The position numbers were made by a program, and so were the translations under genes. Below, piece by piece: positions 7,028 to 10,929 of a stretch of 10,929 bases of DNA. Within the stretch, counting starts at the first letter, position 1, and every line of letters starts with the position of its first letter. Source of the stretch: JBNGDW01 sp049975325 (GTDB taxonomy: Bacteria > Cloacimonadota > Cloacimonadia > JGIOTU-2 > JBNGDW01); the NCBI GenBank assembly GCA_049975325.1, contig JBNGDW010000151.1, positions 1 to 10,929 on the forward strand. The letters are read 5' to 3'. The notes beneath the pieces were generated by a model. The model had not been told where the DNA came from. It saw only the letters and a list, made by a program, of their open reading frames with translations, and made no database searches.

Positions 7028-7975
7028 TCAAATGTTATTTAGCAATTCATAATTTTTGAATCCACCGATCTGTTTACCTTGCAGTAGATTCTGTTCTATC
7101 CAGGTTAAAATTCTGTACTTCATCTTTTCATGTTTATGCTTTTCACGATTAGGATTTGGCTTGCCAGAATATTGCAATTTGCTCTGCCAATTCATTTCTT
7201 CAATTCTCTCCTGCATAACAGCAGGGTGCGACCCTTTAAATTCGGCGACTATGTTTAGTGGCCCATACTCAAATTCTTTTGGTACTCTTTCGTAATGCTT
7301 CTCTGCTCTACTTTTTCCCCAATGAACAGAATCTAAGGCTTTTCTCTTACTTTGCATCACATGTGGGGGGCGAACCCACCCATAGTGATAAATTTCTGCA
7401 TCTACTTTTGCTACCTTAAGTTTATGTGTGCCTTTTTCCTGACGTGGATTATCATAATAGTCAAATCGTCTGAAGGATTGTGCACTTTGATAAGAGTGAA
7501 TTTCAGGCAGATTTCGGATAATTCTAATTTCATATGGATACCAACCGTGTCCAGTATGATAATGCCAGTAGTCACCCCAAAAATGCTTATAACCGAAAAG
7601 CAAACCTTCAACTGTATTATTGTTCAGCAGTTCTTCACATCTGGATTGGATAGTGGGTAAATACTTTTCATGCACTACTTCATCTGCCTGAAGATAGAAA
7701 AGCCAATCTCCTGTGCAGGCTTCTTTTGCAATATCAGTTTGTAAGGCATTAATTATACCCTTTTTGAAATATTTTTCCTCCCATATTGTATCTACTATTT
7801 TTATTCTTGGATTCTTAATGGATGCTATTGCTTCGCGGGTAGTGTCATCTTCATCTCCTTTTCCCACTGCAATAACAAATTCATCACAGATAGGCAAAAT
7901 AGATTTGATAGACTCGACTACAGGGTAATAGAGTTTTATGCCATTGCGCACAAAGGAAAACCCACTAATTTTCAT
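7028..7975 (-). CDS. Family-2-like glycosyltransferase (GT-A), first gene of the glycan block
   Basis: A 315-residue protein. Seen: an N-terminal Rossmann-like segment ISGFSFVRNGIKLYYPVVES (3-22), DEFVIAVGKGDEDDT (31-45) where family-2 enzymes bind the nucleotide, and WLFYLQADEVVHEKYLP (91-107), in which QADE takes the place of the usual D-x-D motif. The second half is rich in aromatic and His residues (HFWGDYWHYHTGHGWYPYE), and the C-terminal 60 residues are strongly basic. Known: GT-A inverting transferases that use nucleotide sugars. The protein is more diverged than the WaaE-like enzyme at 1811-2563. It follows a 94-bp gap and so may open the transcript; GGGA lies ten bases upstream of the ATG. 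Substrate unknown. The loss of the first Asp of D-x-D makes activity less certain, although the pattern seems common in relatives that I recall. Confidence 0.8.
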   Translation of the reverse strand: MKISGFSFVRNGIKLYYPVVESIKSILPICDEFVIAVGKGDEDDTTREAIASIKNPRIKIVDTIWEEKYFKKGIINALQTDIAKEACTGDWLFYLQADEVVHEKYLPTIQSRCEELLNNNTVEGLLFGYKHFWGDYWHYHTGHGWYPYEIRIIRNLPEIHSYQSAQSFRRFDYYDNPRQEKGTHKLKVAKVDAEIYHYGWVRPPHVMQSKRKALDSVHWGKSRAEKHYERVPKEFEYGPLNIVAEFKGSHPAVMQERIEEMNWQSKLQYSGKPNPNREKHKHEKMKYRILTWIEQNLLQGKQIGGFKNYELLNNI

Positions 7976-8069
7976 ATATCTATTGTCCCAAAATTATTAG
8001 TTGTAGAGAGATTGTAAAATTTAATAAGCAGAAAAACTTGTCAATAAATCGGGAAAGATAAGGGCAGAG
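7976..8069 (-). promoter_or_regulatory. Intergenic gap with weak promoter-like sequence ahead of the glycan block
   Basis: This gap separates the LysM/DUF4015 gene from the glycosyltransferase block. A perfect TTGACA lies at 8044-8039 on the minus strand, but the hexamer 17 bases further on is AATTTT, a poor -10. A better TACAAT (8016-8011) is 22 bases away, which is too far. Independently, TAATTTTG (7996-7989) fits the Bacteroidota -7 consensus TAnnTTTG but lacks a TTTG at the right distance. No stem followed by a T-run was found. The gap may hold a promoter, or the two blocks may be co-transcribed. Confidence 0.3.
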
Positions 8070-9485
8070 CTATTTATAGAAAAGTTGATATAAAAGGGGA
8101 TGTTTGTTCCACAGGCGTAATGCTTCCCATACCGCATCGTAATTCCCATTGGCGTTCCAGAAGAGATAACCACCTTTCACATTGACATCTGTCAAGGCTT
8201 GAAGCTGCGATATTATGTATATGGGCGTCAGATTACTGATATTAAGGGAAAAAGCCTGAAGATAGGGAGCCATCTTCTCCGGCTCATTTATTATTTCTCC
8301 TATTTTTTTACATGTTCTATATGTAAAATAATACGGTTCCTTCTCTGGATTTTGCCTTCCCCAAAATGTTCCAAAAAAATGTGATGGATATATCATTGGA
8401 TGGAGCCTGTCAATGTATGGCATAGAGAGTTCAATAATTTGTCCTGTATTTATGATATCTTGTGGGTTCTGCAGAGCAACGACTCCAAAAATATCTGCAG
8501 AGAGGGTAATCCCGGCATCTTTTGTTATTGCTTGTGCACTCTTGAGAAAGTCTACAATTACTTGATATTTAGGGATTGAATCCGGGATGTTGTAATTAGC
8601 ATCAAGCAAATGTGCTTCTGTTGGGAAGCGAACATAATCCAGTTGTATCTCATCCACTCCAAGTCCAGCCACTTCCTTTATTATCGCAAGATTATACTGT
8701 TGTACCTCAGCCAAAGCAGGATTTACCCAAGAGGTGTCTGGAACAGGGAAGGAATCTATTAGAGCAGTTGATAATGTGTCGTTTAGAAGGCTCTGCTTAT
8801 TATCGATAGAAGAATAATTCGTATCAACCTCAGTTGGATTTTTTTGCCCCACCGGAATAGATTGAGGCGTCCACTCAGGCTTTGCTTGTGCCAGTTTTGG
8901 GTCCTTAAACAGTGTTAGACGGGCGATTACCATAATATCATGTGCATGTAGTAGGTAAACAAGTTTCTGGGGTGAGGCTATAATTGGATTATATGCACCA
9001 ATTTCTCTTGCCAGGGGATGACTGGTGGAGTATAAAATTTCTCCATTTTCGTTCTTGAAATCTATCACTAATGCGTTACATCCTAAAGAATCATAATGGC
9101 TTATGATTTCGTGGAGTCTTGCGGTGGAAAGTTGATATGTGTTTAAATATATTCCTCGAATAGTTTGATGATTAATGTGGTCTAGGGTGGAAGGGATTTT
9201 ATCCCAGGTCACAGGGATTTTCAGGTTTTGTCCAGGGAAGATGATATTATTGTCAGGAATATTATTTTGATATTTAATTGCGGAGATTAATTCAGGTAAG
9301 GTTAATAAATTTGTATAAGGGAGATATTTTTGCGCAATGCGATACAAATTGTCTCCGGGTTGCACAATATATGTGGATATAGAATCGGAGGCCTGTTCCT
9401 GCGGGAAGGCAATCACCGGGGAACCCAGAAGCAGGATGAGCAGGAGGATATAGATTTTATTCCAAAGAGACGGGCTCAGGCTCAT
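8070..9485 (-). CDS. Secreted LysM plus DUF4015-type putative glycoside hydrolase
   Basis: A 471-residue protein. Seen: a signal peptide (1-26: basic K10, hydrophobic LLLILLLGSPVIA, likely cut after A26), one LysM domain (about 38-91, YIVQPGDNLYRIA to FPGQNLKIP), and a TIM-barrel-like DUF4015 domain (about 108-460) with GIYLN, VIDFKNENGEI (140-150), TLFKDP (191-196), WVNP (253-256), DEIQLDYVRFP (278-288), MIYPSH (364-369) and GGYLFWNANGNY. Known: LysM binds peptidoglycan or chitin-type glycans, and DUF4015 is classed as a putative glycosyl hydrolase without a defined substrate. Inference: an envelope-located glycan-binding and possibly cleaving enzyme. A Ser/Asp/Thr-rich stretch at about 205-250 looks like an insertion before WVNP. 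The ATG overlaps the atpC stop (ATGA) with no Shine-Dalgarno, implying coupling to the ATP synthase operon. Confidence 0.87.
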   Translation of the reverse strand: MSLSPSLWNKIYILLLILLLGSPVIAFPQEQASDSISTYIVQPGDNLYRIAQKYLPYTNLLTLPELISAIKYQNNIPDNNIIFPGQNLKIPVTWDKIPSTLDHINHQTIRGIYLNTYQLSTARLHEIISHYDSLGCNALVIDFKNENGEILYSTSHPLAREIGAYNPIIASPQKLVYLLHAHDIMVIARLTLFKDPKLAQAKPEWTPQSIPVGQKNPTEVDTNYSSIDNKQSLLNDTLSTALIDSFPVPDTSWVNPALAEVQQYNLAIIKEVAGLGVDEIQLDYVRFPTEAHLLDANYNIPDSIPKYQVIVDFLKSAQAITKDAGITLSADIFGVVALQNPQDIINTGQIIELSMPYIDRLHPMIYPSHFFGTFWGRQNPEKEPYYFTYRTCKKIGEIINEPEKMAPYLQAFSLNISNLTPIYIISQLQALTDVNVKGGYLFWNANGNYDAVWEALRLWNKHPLLYQLFYK

Positions 9486-9895
9486 GAGGGATTATTTTCG
9501 AGAATTTCAAGGCGCGCTATTGCTTTATATAAGGAATATTCCGCTTGACGAAAATCAGTTCCTTCTTTTTTTTCTCTAAGCAGCATTTCTGCCTGCTGCT
9601 TGGCTTTTTCTGCTCTTTCTTTATTTATATCTTCGGGTCTTTCAATAGTTTCAGTCAAGATATGTACGGTAGAGGGAGCAACCACCACAAATCCATCATG
9701 AATGACGTATTTTTGGAGTGTTTTATCAATGTAAACGCTTAGCACCCCTGGTTTAATAGCAGTTAAAAAAGGGGTGTGCCCATATTGTACTCCAAAATAT
9801 CCCTCTACTCCTGGAGCGATCAACTCGCTTATATCACCTTCATAGAAAATGCCTAAGGGGGTAGTAATTTTAAGATGTATTTTATTATTACTCAT
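9482..9895 (-). CDS. atpC: F1Fo ATP synthase epsilon subunit
   Basis: A 137-residue protein of normal length. Seen: the N-terminal beta-sandwich with LKITTPLGIFYEGDISELIAP and VEGYFGVQYGHTPFLTAIKPG (about 8-50), the HDGFVVVAPSTVHILTETIE strand region (66-85), and a C-terminal charged helical hairpin (about 88-137). Known: epsilon is the small central-stalk subunit that links gamma to the c-ring, and its C-terminal helices can inhibit ATP hydrolysis. The protein acts at the cytoplasmic face of the energy-coupling membrane. The ATG lies inside the end of atpD (8-bp overlap), the standard atpD-atpC order. Only a weak A-rich AAAGAAAA leader precedes it, so re-initiation after atpD is likely. The identification is secure from both sequence and context. 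Confidence 0.96.
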   Translation of the reverse strand: MSNNKIHLKITTPLGIFYEGDISELIAPGVEGYFGVQYGHTPFLTAIKPGVLSVYIDKTLQKYVIHDGFVVVAPSTVHILTETIERPEDINKERAEKAKQQAEMLLREKKEGTDFRQAEYSLYKAIARLEILENNPS

Positions 9896-10929
9896 TTTTC
9901 TTTATTTTGGCAGCGCGTTCTTTCACCTCATCAATAGTACCAGCCATGAGAAATGCGCGTTCGGGGATATCGTCGAACTCTCCTTCGACAAGCCCTTTAA
10001 ATCCCTTGATTGTATCTTCTATGGGGACATATTTCCCTTCATAATTTGTGAATTGTTCAGTAACAAAGAAGGGTTGAGAGAGAAATCGCTGTATACGCCG
10101 GGCTCTATTTACCGTAATCTTATCTTCTTCGGAGAGCTCTTCCATGCCGAGAATGGCTATAATGTCTTGTAGATCTTTATATTTTTGCAGTATCTCTTGC
10201 ACCTGACGGGCTACTCTATAGTGTTCAGTTCCTACTATTCGAGGATCTAATATCCTCGAGGTAGAATCAAGAGGGTCTACCGCAGGATACAGACCTAATT
10301 CTACTATTTGGCGAGAGAGAACAGTGGTAGCATCTAAATGGCTAAAAGTGGTGGCTGGAGCCGGATCAGTAAGGTCGTCTGCTGGTACAAAAATTGCCTG
10401 AACTGAGGTTATTGAGCCATTTTTTGTAGAAGTAATTCTCTCTTGTAATTCTCCCATTTCGGATGCTAGTGTAGGCTGATAGCCGACTGCTGATGGCATT
10501 CTTCCTAATAATGCCGAGACCTCTGAGCCTGCCTGACTGAATCTAAAAATATTGTCTATGAATAGGAGTACATCCTGGTTTTCCTCATCGCGGAGATATT
10601 CAGCTTGTGCAAGAGCGGCTAATCCCACACGCAAGCGTGCACCTGGAGGCTCGTTCATCTGGCCGAAGACGAGCGAGGTGCTTTCCAAAACACCTGATTC
10701 CTTCATCTCGAGCCATAGCTCGTTCCCTTCTCTTGTCCTCTCGCCAACGCCTCCAAAGACTGAATATCCTTTATGCTTAAACGCTACATTACGAATAAGT
10801 TCCATAATAAGAACGGTTTTCCCAACACCAGCCCCACCAAAAAGACCAGTTTTGCCACCTTTACAATACGGACAAAGTAGGTCTATTACCTTTATACCTG
10901 TCTCAAATAGTTCATCCTGGACATTGAGG
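9888..10929 (-). CDS. atpD: F1Fo ATP synthase beta subunit, N-terminus cut by window edge
   Basis: The window holds the last 346 codons; about 120-130 N-terminal residues lie beyond the right edge. The reading frame is open from 10928, so the Met at 10805 is internal (MELIRN), not the start. Seen: the Walker A loop GGAGVGKT (10838-10815), GGVGERTREGNELW, Walker B DVLLFIDNIFRF, GRMPSAVGYQPTLASEMG, PADDLTDPAPATTFSHLDAT, YPAVDPLDSTSRILDP, and a lever motif EELSEED in place of the usual DELSEED. Known: the catalytic subunit of the F1 head, making or hydrolysing ATP. Odd point: the stretch before the P-loop reads LLCPYCKGG, with two cysteines, where many homologues have LLAPYAKGG. No frameshift was seen. 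It is followed by atpC, as in standard operons. Confidence 0.97.
   Translation of the reverse strand, partial: LNVQDELFETGIKVIDLLCPYCKGGKTGLFGGAGVGKTVLIMELIRNVAFKHKGYSVFGGVGERTREGNELWLEMKESGVLESTSLVFGQMNEPPGARLRVGLAALAQAEYLRDEENQDVLLFIDNIFRFSQAGSEVSALLGRMPSAVGYQPTLASEMGELQERITSTKNGSITSVQAIFVPADDLTDPAPATTFSHLDATTVLSRQIVELGLYPAVDPLDSTSRILDPRIVGTEHYRVARQVQEILQKYKDLQDIIAILGMEELSEEDKITVNRARRIQRFLSQPFFVTEQFTNYEGKYVPIEDTIKGFKGLVEGEFDDIPERAFLMAGTIDEVKERAAKIKKNE

Noticed and set aside
7352..7660. Plus-strand open frame of 102 codons, and a minus-strand frame of 66 codons (7411-7611)
   Set aside because: Both lie inside the family-2 glycosyltransferase gene in other frames and resemble no known protein.
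8044..8077. Possible terminator stem (ATAAAT pairing with ATTTAT) after the LysM/DUF4015 gene
   Set aside because: The six-base all-A/T stem has a 22-base loop and no adjacent T-run, so it is too weak to call.
9849..10172. Plus-strand open frame of 107 codons opposite atpD and atpC
   Set aside because: It is antisense to two well-supported genes, has no recognisable domain, and its composition follows the opposite strand.
10803..10805. Met codon as the start of atpD
   Set aside because: The frame continues upstream to the window edge and encodes the conserved Walker A loop, so this Met is internal.

Overview
All genes in this window lie on the minus strand. They form two co-oriented blocks: the end of an F1Fo ATP synthase operon on the right (about 8.07-10.93 kb) and a tightly packed surface-glycan glycosyltransferase locus on the left (about 1-7.98 kb). 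GT9 heptosyltransferase-type enzymes and a WaaE/KdtX-like family-2 enzyme point to a bacterium with an LPS-like outer-membrane glycan. The DNA is AT-rich, and several genes lack a clear Shine-Dalgarno sequence. I cannot place it reliably. The ATP synthase beta sequence does not look like typical Bacteroidota or Proteobacteria, so an uncultured Gram-negative lineage (Omnitrophota, Cloacimonadota or WOR-3-like) is a guess.

Right block, read 5'->3' on the minus strand: atpD (N-terminus off the edge, 10929-9888), atpC (9895-9482, overlapping atpD by 8 bp), then a secreted LysM plus DUF4015-type putative glycoside hydrolase (9485-8070) whose ATG overlaps the atpC stop as ATGA. A 94-bp gap follows. 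It holds only weak promoter-like sequence and no convincing terminator.

Left block, in transcription order: a family-2 glycosyltransferase (7975-7028), a polysaccharide pyruvyl transferase (7024-5882), a GT4 enzyme (5882-4791), a GT9 enzyme (4813-3929), a small DUF6165-like protein (3954-3577), a second GT9 (start revised to 3593, to 2577), a WaaE-like GT2 (2563-1811), a second GT4 (1747-662), and a third GT9 running off the left edge (665-1). Most junctions overlap or are separated by a few bases. The largest internal break is 63 bp, between the WaaE-like gene and the second GT4. This implies one transcript with translational coupling.

Together the left-block genes look like a pathway that builds a pyruvylated oligosaccharide on a lipid or core acceptor. 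The window shows no sugar-nucleotide synthesis, flippase, polymerase or ABC exporter gene, so the locus probably continues to the left. The most unusual points are the coupling of a LysM/DUF4015 hydrolase to the ATP synthase operon, the DUF6165 protein wedged between two GT9 genes, the pyruvyl transferase in a heptosyltransferase-type cluster, and a clear drop in GC content across the boundary near 8 kb. No RNA gene, CRISPR array, insertion sequence or obvious repeat was seen.
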